Positions 33,955-41,125 of a stretch of DNA of 64,000 nt are shown piece after piece. The stretch comes from Mycobacterium yunnanensis (GTDB lineage Bacteria > Actinomycetota > Actinomycetes > Mycobacteriales > Mycobacteriaceae). The notes under the pieces are model-generated. The model was not told where the DNA came from and made no database searches. It worked only from the letters and a program-made list of their open reading frames with translations. The stretch's first letter is position 1. Each line of letters starts with the position of its first letter. The translations under genes were made by a program, and so were the position numbers. The stretch lies in contig NZ_JACKVK010000011.1 in the NCBI RefSeq assembly GCF_025823185.1, positions 682,516-746,515 on the forward strand, in the 5' to 3' direction.

Positions 33955-34296
33955 TCAGCGCTTTTCCTTGATCTTGGCCTTCTTGCCACGGAGTTCGCGC
34001 AGGTAGTACAGCTTGGCGCGACGAACGTCACCGCGGGTCGCGACGTCGATGTGGTCGATGTTGGGCGAGTGCAGCGGGAAGGTGCGCTCGACACCGACGC
34101 CGTAGCTCTCCTTGCGCACGGTGAAGGTCTCCCGGACACCGCCGCCCTGGCGACGCAGCACGACGCCCTTGAAGACCTGGACGCGCTCCTTGGAGCCCTC
34201 GATGACCTTCACGTGAACGTTTACGGTGTCGCCAGGACCGAAGGCTGGGATGTCGTCGCGCAGCGACGGCTGGTCGATGAAGTCCAGGGTGTTCAT
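33955..34296 (-). CDS. rplS: 50S ribosomal protein L19
   Basis: 113 residues with the L19 hallmarks FGPGDTVNVHVKVIEGSKERVQVFKGVV, RRQGGGVRETFTVRKESYGVGVERTFPLHSP and the C-terminal AKLYYLRELRGKKAKIKEKR. Located at the 30S–50S interface. ATG at 34296 is preceded by GAGGAAG. First gene of rplS–lepB–rnhB. The promoter core at 34449–34479 gives a leader of about 150 nt. Confidence 0.98.
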   Translation of the reverse strand: MNTLDFIDQPSLRDDIPAFGPGDTVNVHVKVIEGSKERVQVFKGVVLRRQGGGVRETFTVRKESYGVGVERTFPLHSPNIDHIDVATRGDVRRAKLYYLRELRGKKAKIKEKR

Positions 34297-34604
34297 CGGT
34301 GACACTTCCTCGTGGTTGGTGATCGTGTGATCGGTTGCGGCCGCGGGCGTCACGTCGACGAGCGACGTGTCACCGGACCGAGGTCTTCGTGCGCTTCTCG
34401 CAGCAGGAAGGGACGCAAACGTCCCCGCCGTGCGTAGGCAACTGCTCGATTGTGCCAGATGGGCGGCGTGACGACGAAATCGTGGCCGGCCACGCGGCGC
34501 GGAGCGGCGTCCCTCGACAGCGGTTAGGGTAGTCACGAGTACTGGCGAGCTCGGAGCAGGCCATCCGGGCGTCCGCGACTCGACCCCATTTTTCAGGGAG
34601 GACC
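34297..34604. other. Divergent intergenic region rplS / lppW, with the rplS leader
   Basis: About 308 nt without a gene. It holds the likely rplS promoter (34449–34479) and about 150 nt of rplS leader, in which GCGTCACGTCGACGAGCGACGTG and GGGACG–CAAA–CGTCCC (about 34410–34426) can fold into hairpins. On the plus strand a GGTTAGGGTAGTC stretch at about 34523–34536 may carry the lppW −10. The lppW ribosome binding site is GGGAGGA just before 34605. Confidence 0.45.
34449..34479 (-). promoter_or_regulatory. Likely rplS promoter
   Basis: On the minus strand CTGGCACAAT gives an extended −10-like element (TGG before CACAAT, 34449–34454), with TTTCG 18–19 nt upstream (34475–34479). An almost identical arrangement lies before rpsP at 37649–37679. 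The start codon is 153 nt from the −10. Confidence 0.55.
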
Positions 34605-35546
34605 ATGTTCCGGCAGCCGTCCCCGCTGCTGATGGTCACTGCCTTCGCCGCGACGGCCCTGACCGTGGCCTCGGGGTGCGAGGCAAGGGTCTACGGCACC
34701 CCACCGGCCCCGGCCACGCCGGCACTCACCGTGGTGGCCCCACTGGGCACCCTCGCTCCGCTGCCGGAACCCCCGCCTGACGAACCGTCGGCCACCTTCA
34801 CCGGGCTCGACGCGCGGGAGCGCCAGGCCACCGCCGAGGCCGCCGACGACGGGGCCGAGATCACCGCACTGGTCCTCGATCGCAACACCGGGCAGATGGT
34901 GTCCAACGGCAATTCCACGACCATGGCGATCGCATCGGTGGCCAAGCTCTTCATCGCCGACGATCTGCTGCTGCAGGTGTCCAAGGGCCAGACGCAGCTC
35001 TCGGCAGAGGACCGCGTGAACTTCGACCGGATGCTGCGTCAGTCCGACGACAGCGCCGCCGAGGTGTTCTGGAACCGCAGCGGCGGCAACGCCATCGTCA
35101 CCCGCGTGGCCAAGCGCTATGGGCTGACCTCGACGCGACCGCCGAACGACGGCCGGTGGTGGAACACCATCAGCACCGCCGCGGACCTGGTGCGCTACTA
35201 CGACATGATGATGTCGGGCTCCGGCGGCCTGCCGCCCGAGCAGGCCAGCGTCATCCTGGCCAACCTGTCGCAGTCGGCCCCGGTGGCCCTGGACGGCACC
35301 CAACCGGGCGGCATCTATCCCCAACGCTTCGGCATCCCCGACGGGTTGTTCGCCGAACCCGTTGCGGTCAAGCAGGGCTGGATGTGCTGCATCGGATCGG
35401 ACTGGATGCACCTGTCGACCGGGGTGATCGGTCTCGACCGCCGCTACGTCATGGTCATCGGCTCGATGCAGCCCGCCACCTCCAAGGCCGCCCGCGACAC
35501 GATCACCCAAGCCGTGAAGACGATGTTCCCCGGCGGCCGGATCTAG
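34605..35546 (+). CDS. lppW: LppW-like lipoprotein with serine beta-lactamase/transpeptidase fold
   Basis: 313 residues, preceded by GGGAGGACC. Signal peptide with lipobox TVASGC (Cys at about 25). After a Pro-rich linker the domain resembles class A beta-lactamases: SVAK gives the Ser-x-x-Lys pair, and RQSDDSAAEVFW sits where the S-D-N motif is expected, with SDD instead. The third box is VKQGWMCC rather than KTG. The catalytic set is therefore partly changed and true beta-lactamase activity is doubtful. Gene context (between rplS and trmD) is that of M. tuberculosis lppW (Rv2905). Its stop shares CTAG with the trmD stop. Confidence 0.87.
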   Translation: MFRQPSPLLMVTAFAATALTVASGCEARVYGTPPAPATPALTVVAPLGTLAPLPEPPPDEPSATFTGLDARERQATAEAADDGAEITALVLDRNTGQMVSNGNSTTMAIASVAKLFIADDLLLQVSKGQTQLSAEDRVNFDRMLRQSDDSAAEVFWNRSGGNAIVTRVAKRYGLTSTRPPNDGRWWNTISTAADLVRYYDMMMSGSGGLPPEQASVILANLSQSAPVALDGTQPGGIYPQRFGIPDGLFAEPVAVKQGWMCCIGSDWMHLSTGVIGLDRRYVMVIGSMQPATSKAARDTITQAVKTMFPGGRI

Positions 35547-36229
35547 TCCAGCAGGTCGGGCCTGCGTTCCATCGTGCGCCGAACGGATTGCTCCCGCCGC
35601 CAAGCGGCCACCTTGGCGTGGTCGCCGGACAGCAGGACGGGCGGCACGTCGAGTCCGCGCCAGCTGGGCGGGCGGGTGTAGCTGGGTCCCTCGAGCAGAC
35701 CCCCGGTGTGCACGGAGTGCGAATCTTCTTGGTGCGACGCGGGATTGCCGAGCACGTCCGGTAGCAAACGGACCACGGCCTCGATCATCACCAGGGTCGC
35801 GGACTCGCCGCCGGCCAGCACGTAGTCGCCGATGGAGACCTCTTCGACGCGCATCCGGCGCGCCGCGTCGTCGACGACGCGCTGGTCGATGCCCTCGTAC
35901 CGGCCGCACGCGAACACCAGATGCCGCTCGCCGCTCCACCGTTGGGCGTCGGCCTGCCGGAACGGCCGACCCGCGGGGGTCGGGACCACCAGGAGCGTGT
36001 CCGGCCTGCACACCTCGTCGAGGGCCTCGCCCCAGACGGGCGCCTTCATGACCATGCCGGGGCCGCCGCCGTACGGCGAATCGTCCACCGAGTGGTGCAC
36101 GTCGTGTGTCCACCGCCGAAGGTCGTGCACGGCGACCTCGAGGACGCCGTTGGCGATTGCCTTGCCCGGCAACGACTGTCGTAACGGATCGAGGTAGGCG
36201 GGAAAGATGGTGAGGACGTCAACGCGCAC
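35543..36229 (-). CDS. trmD: tRNA (guanine-N1-)-methyltransferase
   Basis: 228 residues from GTG. This is a SPOUT-fold methylase that makes m1G37 in tRNAs. Hallmarks are MRVDVLTIFPAYLDPLRQSLPGKA at the start, DDSPYGGGPGMVMKAPVW, LVFACGRYEGIDQRV and IGDYVLAGGESATLVMIEAV, which forms the AdoMet trefoil knot. It follows rimM by 11 nt in the khpA/rpsP operon. Confidence 0.97.
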   Translation of the reverse strand: MRVDVLTIFPAYLDPLRQSLPGKAIANGVLEVAVHDLRRWTHDVHHSVDDSPYGGGPGMVMKAPVWGEALDEVCRPDTLLVVPTPAGRPFRQADAQRWSGERHLVFACGRYEGIDQRVVDDAARRMRVEEVSIGDYVLAGGESATLVMIEAVVRLLPDVLGNPASHQEDSHSVHTGGLLEGPSYTRPPSWRGLDVPPVLLSGDHAKVAAWRREQSVRRTMERRPDLLD

Positions 36230-36240
36230 GGCCGCTCACC

Positions 36241-36771
36241 TCAGATCGAATCCAGGTCCAGCAGTCCGTCGGGCGGGTCGATCTCGACCGACCCGTCGGC
36301 CAGCGACACCGACGTCACGATGGCGCCGACGAACGGCACCAGCACCTCGGGACCGTCGCCCTCGGCGGGGCGCACCGCGAGGATCTCCCCCGCCGGGGTG
36401 TGCAGCACCTCGGCGACCACGCCGACGTCACGGCCTGCCGTGGTGCGCACCCGGAGCCCTTCGAGTTGGTGGTCGTAGAACTCGTCGGGATCCTCGATCG
36501 GCGGCAGGTCCGCGGTGTCGACCACGAACAGGTTGCCGCGCAACGCATCTGCGGCATCACGGGTCGAGACGCCGGCCAACCGCACCAGCAGCCGACCGCC
36601 GTGTTCGCGCATCGACTCGACGACCAGACGGGTCTCCGAGGAGTCCCGCGCCCTGGCCCGAAGGGCGTTTCCTGGCGCGAAGCGCTCGTAGGGGTCGTCG
36701 GTCCGGACGTCGACGACGACCTCGCCGCCGATTCCGTGCGCCTTGACGACACGTCCGACGACGAGGTCCAC
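36241..36771 (-). CDS. rimM: Ribosome maturation factor RimM
   Basis: 176 residues from GTG. The N-terminal RimM barrel has VVGRVVKAHGIGGEVVVDVRTDDP, and the C-terminal PRC-barrel has DEFYDHQLEGLRV … VLVPFVGAIV. It helps assemble the 30S head near S19. Gene lies between khpA and trmD, as in most bacteria. Confidence 0.96.
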   Translation of the reverse strand: MDLVVGRVVKAHGIGGEVVVDVRTDDPYERFAPGNALRARARDSSETRLVVESMREHGGRLLVRLAGVSTRDAADALRGNLFVVDTADLPPIEDPDEFYDHQLEGLRVRTTAGRDVGVVAEVLHTPAGEILAVRPAEGDGPEVLVPFVGAIVTSVSLADGSVEIDPPDGLLDLDSI

Positions 36772-36785
36772 GAGCAGCCGACTAA

Positions 36786-37028
36786 CTACTGGTCCGTGTC
36801 CACCACGTCGACGCGGATGCCGCGGCCACCGATGCCGGCGACCAGCGTGCGCAGCGCCGTGGCGGTGCGTCCTCCGCGGCCGATGACCTTGCCGAGGTCG
36901 TCGGGGTGCACGTGCACCTCGACGGTGCGACCGCGACGGTTGGTCACCATGTCGACCCGGACGTCATCGGGGTTGTCGACGATGCCGCGCACCAGGTGCT
37001 CGACGGCGTCGACGACGACGGTGCTCAT
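36786..37028 (-). CDS. khpA: KH-domain RNA-binding protein KhpA
   Basis: 80 residues making a single KH domain with the GxxG loop in VIGRGGRTATALRTLV at about residues 50–65. KhpA binds RNA, often together with KhpB/Jag, and influences cell division and elongation in other Gram-positives. ATG overlaps the rpsP stop by 4 nt (ATGA). Matches M. tuberculosis Rv2908c by position. Confidence 0.93.
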   Translation of the reverse strand: MSTVVVDAVEHLVRGIVDNPDDVRVDMVTNRRGRTVEVHVHPDDLGKVIGRGGRTATALRTLVAGIGGRGIRVDVVDTDQ

Positions 37029-37498
37029 TCGGCAGCGGCGTCGGCGGTCTCGGCGGGCGCCTCGGTGGCCTCGTCAGCAGCCGGGGCGGCGTCGTCGGCC
37101 TTCTTGGCGGGCGCCTTCTTCTTCTTGGCCGTGGTCGCGTCACCCGTGGGGGCGTCGTCGGCGGCGGCCAACGCGGCGTTGAACAGGTCCAGCTTGCTGA
37201 CCTTGGGCTCCGCGACCCGCAGGGTGCCCTCGGCGCCCGGGAGGCCCTTGAACTTCTGCCAGTCACCGGTGATCTTCAGCAGCGCGAGGACGGGCTCGGT
37301 GGGCTGCGCGCCCACGCTCAGCCAGTACTGCGCACGCTCGGAGTCGATCTCGATGAGGCTGGGCTCTTCCTTCGGGTGGTACTTGCCGATGACCTCGATG
37401 GCGCGACCGTCGCGGCGGTTGCGCGCGTCGGCGACCGAGATGCGGTACTGGGGGTTGCGGATCTTGCCGAAGCGGGCGAGTTTGATCTTGACAGCCAT
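37025..37498 (-). CDS. rpsP: 30S ribosomal protein S16
   Basis: 157 residues. The N-terminal 80 form the S16 domain (MAVKIKLARFGKIRNPQYRI, GRAIEVIGKYHP, YWLSVGAQPTEPVLALLKITG). The C-terminal 70 are an Ala/Lys/Glu-rich extension typical of mycobacteria. First gene of rpsP–khpA–rimM–trmD, with a promoter about 150 nt upstream. Confidence 0.97.
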   Translation of the reverse strand: MAVKIKLARFGKIRNPQYRISVADARNRRDGRAIEVIGKYHPKEEPSLIEIDSERAQYWLSVGAQPTEPVLALLKITGDWQKFKGLPGAEGTLRVAEPKVSKLDLFNAALAAADDAPTGDATTAKKKKAPAKKADDAAPAADEATEAPAETADAAAE

Positions 37499-37648
37499 GG
37501 TGAAGCGATTCTCCTGTGATTGCCACGCGTGCAATTCAGCGACTCTGGCGGGTTGCCAGGTCCGGTCTTGCCTTGCGTGTGTGACCGGCGGGCGGCGCAT
37601 CGGGAGGGGTCACCTCACCGAACCGTGTCGTCCGTCAGACAGCCGCCC

Positions 37649-37679
37649 ATTGTGCCAGACCACGCCCCATCGGCGAAAA
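37649..37679 (-). promoter_or_regulatory. Likely rpsP operon promoter
   Basis: CTGGCACAAT (minus strand, −10 hexamer CACAAT at 37649–37654) with TTTTCG 18–19 nt upstream (37674–37679), only a few bases past the stop of the gene at 37685. It matches the rplS promoter in the −10, the preceding TGG, the spacing and the 150-nt leader length. Confidence 0.55.
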
Positions 37680-37684
37680 TCGCG

Positions 37685-38101
37685 TCAGACGACCCGGTCG
37701 AAGCACTTGGTCTCGACCCGACGCGTCATGCGCCACCCCTCGGCGGTGCGGACGAACTCGTCGTCGTACCAGAGCCCGCAGAACAGGATCTGCCCGTCGT
37801 CGGAGAGCTTCATGGGGTTGAAGCACAGGATGCGCGAGCTGGCGGTGTCCCCGGTGACCTTCACGTCGAAGTTGCCGATCAGATGCGAGTACGCCGGGAA
37901 GTTGGGCAGCACCTCCGAGAGCCACTTCTTCACCTCGGGGAAGGCACCGTCGACGCCGCCCATCGCGCGGTAGTCGATGTACGCGTCGGGGGTGAACACC
38001 CGGTCCAGGTCGTCGAAGCGGCGCGTGTCGATCGCCGTGGAGTAGTCGACGAGTAGCTGTTGGATTTCGAGGCGGTCGGAGATCTCTTCCAGACTCAGCA
38101 T
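37685..38101 (-). CDS. SnoaL/NTF2-like domain protein
   Basis: 138 residues from the ATG at 38101. Cone-shaped α+β fold typical of SnoaL-like proteins: EISDRLEIQQLLVDYSTAIDTRRFDDLDRVFTPDAYIDY at the start, then the HLIGN strand and a final WRMTRRVETKCF. His and Asp in the pocket could be catalytic, as in dehydratases or isomerases of the fold, but no specific activity is predictable. Located as Rv2910c in M. tuberculosis, just upstream of the rpsP promoter. Confidence 0.85.
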   Translation of the reverse strand: MLSLEEISDRLEIQQLLVDYSTAIDTRRFDDLDRVFTPDAYIDYRAMGGVDGAFPEVKKWLSEVLPNFPAYSHLIGNFDVKVTGDTASSRILCFNPMKLSDDGQILFCGLWYDDEFVRTAEGWRMTRRVETKCFDRVV

Positions 38102-38129
38102 GGATTCGATTGAACACCTCGGGCCGGGG

Positions 38130-39380
38130 TCAGGCGTGCGGACCCTCCGACGGCGGCCAATGCTCCCCCGGCGACACCTCGCCGGGTTCGGTGTGGTCAC
38201 CACGGGACAGCGGGACCCACTGCTCGGTGGGCGACGGCTGCATCGAGGACGGAAAGTCACGAAGCTTGCCCGACGGCTTGGCGTCCCAGGCCTCGAACGT
38301 CAGCGGCGTCTCCAGCCAGGTCTCCAGCAGCAGGTAGCACGCCTCGAGGGAGTCGAGGTGGCTGCGCTCCCAGCCGTGGCTGCCGTCCAACCCGAACGCG
38401 ACCAGCGCGGCCCTGGTGTTGGCGCCCGCTTCGATCGCCGCCGCCGCGTCCGAGCGGTAGAACCGGAAGATGTCCCTGGCGTGGGCGATTCCGCGCTCCT
38501 TGGCCAGCCGAAGCAGGCCGCGCGTGAGGTGGTAGTCGAAGGGGCCGTGAAGGTCGGCCATGGGGATGGTGACGCCGTGCTCGAGGGAGTGCTGGCCCGG
38601 CGCGCACACCGCGTTGTCGACCGACACCAATTCGGCGACGTCGGGCGGCAGACCGCTGCTGGCGCCGTGACCGACCTCCTCGGTGATGGTCACCATGATC
38701 GTGGTCCGGTGGGGCAACACGATCTGGTTCTGCATGACGTTCTTGGCCAGCGCCAGGGCGACGGCGACACCCGCCTTGCCGTCGAGGTGGCGCGAGACGA
38801 TGAATCCGTCCTCGGTGAGCTCGGGGCTGGTGATGAAGGCGACGAAGTCGCCGACGTTGAGCCCGATTCGGACCAGGTCCTCCCGGGTCGACACGTTGCG
38901 GTCGACGCGGACCTCCACGTGCTCCCAGTCGGTGGGTTGGGTGTCGATGTCGTCGCCGTAGGCGTGCCCAGATGCCTTGAGCGGCATGACCGTACCGGTG
39001 ATGAAGTCGTCGCTGTCGTCGGTGAAGATGCGCACCCGGGCACCGGCGGCGAACCGCGCAGAGAAGGTGCCCACCGGGATCAGCTCCAGACGCCCGTTGT
39101 CCTTGAGGTCGCGGACCATGCAACCGATGGTGTCGGCGTGCACGACGATCGCGCGGTCGGTGGTGGCCGAGGCGCCCGGCAGCTCCGCGGTCAGCGCGCC
39201 GCGGCGGGTCAGGGTGAACGGGACGCCGAGTTCGTCGAGGATGCCGCCGATCAACTGCATCACCGCGTCCGTGCGCCCCGAGGGGCTCGGCGTCTGCAGC
39301 AGGGCGAGCAGCGTGTCGACCATCCAGCTTCGGTCGTCGTCGCTCATCCGTGCGGCGGTCGTGGGCGCGAGGTCAGTCAC
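38130..39380 (-). CDS. M42-family peptidase of the NAGGN osmolyte cluster
   Basis: 416 residues from GTG at 39380, with GGAAGG spaced 5 nt. The fold of M42 aminopeptidases: metal ligands in VVHADTIG, SRHLDGKAG (bridging Asp), TITEEVGHGASSG (catalytic Glu pair) and VSVDNAV. It is the third member of the conserved trio with the acetyltransferase-ligase and amidotransferase of N-acetylglutaminylglutamine amide synthesis, so it is probably involved in processing or turnover of the dipeptide. The C-terminal 40 residues are Pro-rich and unrelated to the peptidase domain. Confidence 0.85.
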   Translation of the reverse strand: MTDLAPTTAARMSDDDRSWMVDTLLALLQTPSPSGRTDAVMQLIGGILDELGVPFTLTRRGALTAELPGASATTDRAIVVHADTIGCMVRDLKDNGRLELIPVGTFSARFAAGARVRIFTDDSDDFITGTVMPLKASGHAYGDDIDTQPTDWEHVEVRVDRNVSTREDLVRIGLNVGDFVAFITSPELTEDGFIVSRHLDGKAGVAVALALAKNVMQNQIVLPHRTTIMVTITEEVGHGASSGLPPDVAELVSVDNAVCAPGQHSLEHGVTIPMADLHGPFDYHLTRGLLRLAKERGIAHARDIFRFYRSDAAAAIEAGANTRAALVAFGLDGSHGWERSHLDSLEACYLLLETWLETPLTFEAWDAKPSGKLRDFPSSMQPSPTEQWVPLSRGDHTEPGEVSPGEHWPPSEGPHA

Positions 39381-39435
39381 TGGGGCCTTCCGGGTTGGTC
39401 GATGAAGCACTCTCAGGCCGGGAGCCTAGCGAGGG

Positions 39436-41124
39436 TCAATCCTGCGTGACGGGGGCGGGTTGCCACGCCCACGGCGTGGCAGCCGTGCGGGGAAAGAGCA
39501 AGTCCACGAACGCCTGTGCCGTCGGCCGGGGTTCGTGGTTTGCCAGCCCGGGGCGTTCGTTGGCCTCGATGAACACGTACTCCTGCCCGTCGACCTTGGG
39601 CACGATCAGGTCGATGCCGGTGACGGGAATGCCGATCGCGTCGGCCGCGTCGACGGCCACCTTCGCCAGGACCGGGTCGAGGTCGTCGGTGACGTCGCGG
39701 ATGGTTCCGCCCGTGTGCAGGTTCGCCGTGCGCCGCACCACGAGCCGTTCGTTGAGCGGCAGGACGTCGTCGAGGTCCCACCCAGCCTCGCGCACCGTGT
39801 CGGCGGTGAGGTCGTCGACGGGAATGACCGACTCGCCGCCGGTGGCGGCCGAGCGGCGCCGGCTCTGCGCTTCGACGAGTTGGCGAATGGTGTGGTCGCC
39901 GCTGCCGACGACCTCGGGCGGGCGGCGCAGCGCCGCGGCGATCACCTTGCCGTTGATGACGACGACGCGCAGATCCTCACCCGGACACAACTCTTCGAGG
40001 AGGACGTCGGGACACTGCTCGGCAGCCAGTCGGACCGCGCGATCGAGGTCCTCGGGCCGGCTGACCCCGACGGTGATGCCCGCGCCCTGTTCGCCGCGCA
40101 CCGGCTTCACCACGACCGAGCCCACCTCGGCCAGGAACTCGTGATCGGCCTCGGTGAAGGCGGCCGACTGACCACGCGGCACCCTGATGCCCGCCTCGGC
40201 GACCACGCGCCGGGCCACACGCTTGTCGTCACACCGACTCATGGCGACGGCGTTGGTGAGCTCGGAGAGCGACTCGCGGGTCACCACGCTGGTGCCGCCG
40301 TGAGTCAGCTTGAGGTAGCCACCCTTCGCGTCGAGCACCTGCACGGCGATACCGCGCAGGATGGCCTCGTCGGCGATGATCCGGGCGTACGGATTGAGTT
40401 GGGCCAGTTCCTCTTCCGACTTGGCAGGCGCGAAGAGCTTCTCGTTGATCGCGTTCTTGCGCTTGACGCCGAGCACCGGCACCCTGACGAAGCCCATCCG
40501 CTCGTAGAGTGCGATCGCGCCCTCGTTGTCGTGCAGTACCGACAGGTCCATCTGGCGCCGTCCCCGCCGGATGAACTCCTCGATCAACGAACGGACGAGC
40601 AGACCACCGACGCCCGGCCGCGACAGCGTCGGGTCGACCGCGAGGCACCACAGGCTCGACCCGTTCTCCTCGTCGCCGAAGAGCTGAGCGTGGTCGATGC
40701 CGGTCACGGTGCCCACCACGGCACCGGTGTCGTCATCGGTGACCACCAGGTACACCATGTGCGGCTCGTCGCGGCTGTTGCTCCACATGAGGTCGACGTC
40801 GGCAGGAACCATGCGGCACTGCAGGTAGATCTGGTTGATCGCGGCGCAGTCCTCGATCCGTTGAACCGAGCGCACGGACAGCCCTGGCACCGGTGCGGGC
40901 TCGTAGTCCAGCGGCGCGGTCAGGTCGACCCGGTAGGTGAAACTCGGGTCGATGAAGAACTCCTGCGGATGCAACGCCACGAAGACGTGCGGCGCGTCGA
41001 GGTACATGCCGATGTCGCGCCGTCCGCTGGCCTCCGCGCGCAGGGCGTTGCCGAACTGCTCGGGGTCCTCGCAGGTCTGTCCGAAGACCAGCCGCCCCCA
41101 CCCGAGGTCCTGGACGACCGTCAT
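39436..41124 (-). CDS. ngg: N-acetylglutaminylglutamine synthetase (GNAT–ATP-grasp fusion)
   Basis: 562 residues in two parts. Residues 60–205 are a GNAT acetyltransferase with VDPTLSRPGVGGLLVRSLIEEF (acetyl-CoA loop) and LYERMGFVRV. Residues 250–560 are an ATP-grasp ligase: VVKPVRGEQGAGITVGV (ATP lysine), LLEELCPGEDLRVVVINGKVIAAALRRPP and the metal-binding VFIEANERPGL. In Sinorhizobium and Pseudomonas the enzyme joins two glutamines and acetylates the product under salt stress. ATG follows the amidotransferase stop by 1 nt. Confidence 0.9.
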   Translation of the reverse strand: MTVVQDLGWGRLVFGQTCEDPEQFGNALRAEASGRRDIGMYLDAPHVFVALHPQEFFIDPSFTYRVDLTAPLDYEPAPVPGLSVRSVQRIEDCAAINQIYLQCRMVPADVDLMWSNSRDEPHMVYLVVTDDDTGAVVGTVTGIDHAQLFGDEENGSSLWCLAVDPTLSRPGVGGLLVRSLIEEFIRRGRRQMDLSVLHDNEGAIALYERMGFVRVPVLGVKRKNAINEKLFAPAKSEEELAQLNPYARIIADEAILRGIAVQVLDAKGGYLKLTHGGTSVVTRESLSELTNAVAMSRCDDKRVARRVVAEAGIRVPRGQSAAFTEADHEFLAEVGSVVVKPVRGEQGAGITVGVSRPEDLDRAVRLAAEQCPDVLLEELCPGEDLRVVVINGKVIAAALRRPPEVVGSGDHTIRQLVEAQSRRRSAATGGESVIPVDDLTADTVREAGWDLDDVLPLNERLVVRRTANLHTGGTIRDVTDDLDPVLAKVAVDAADAIGIPVTGIDLIVPKVDGQEYVFIEANERPGLANHEPRPTAQAFVDLLFPRTAATPWAWQPAPVTQD

Positions 41125-41125
41125 G

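Noticed and set aside
34297..34448. A known ribosomal-protein leader RNA in front of rplS
   Set aside because: Local hairpins can be drawn, but nothing matches a leader family I know; only the promoter similarity with rpsP is reported.
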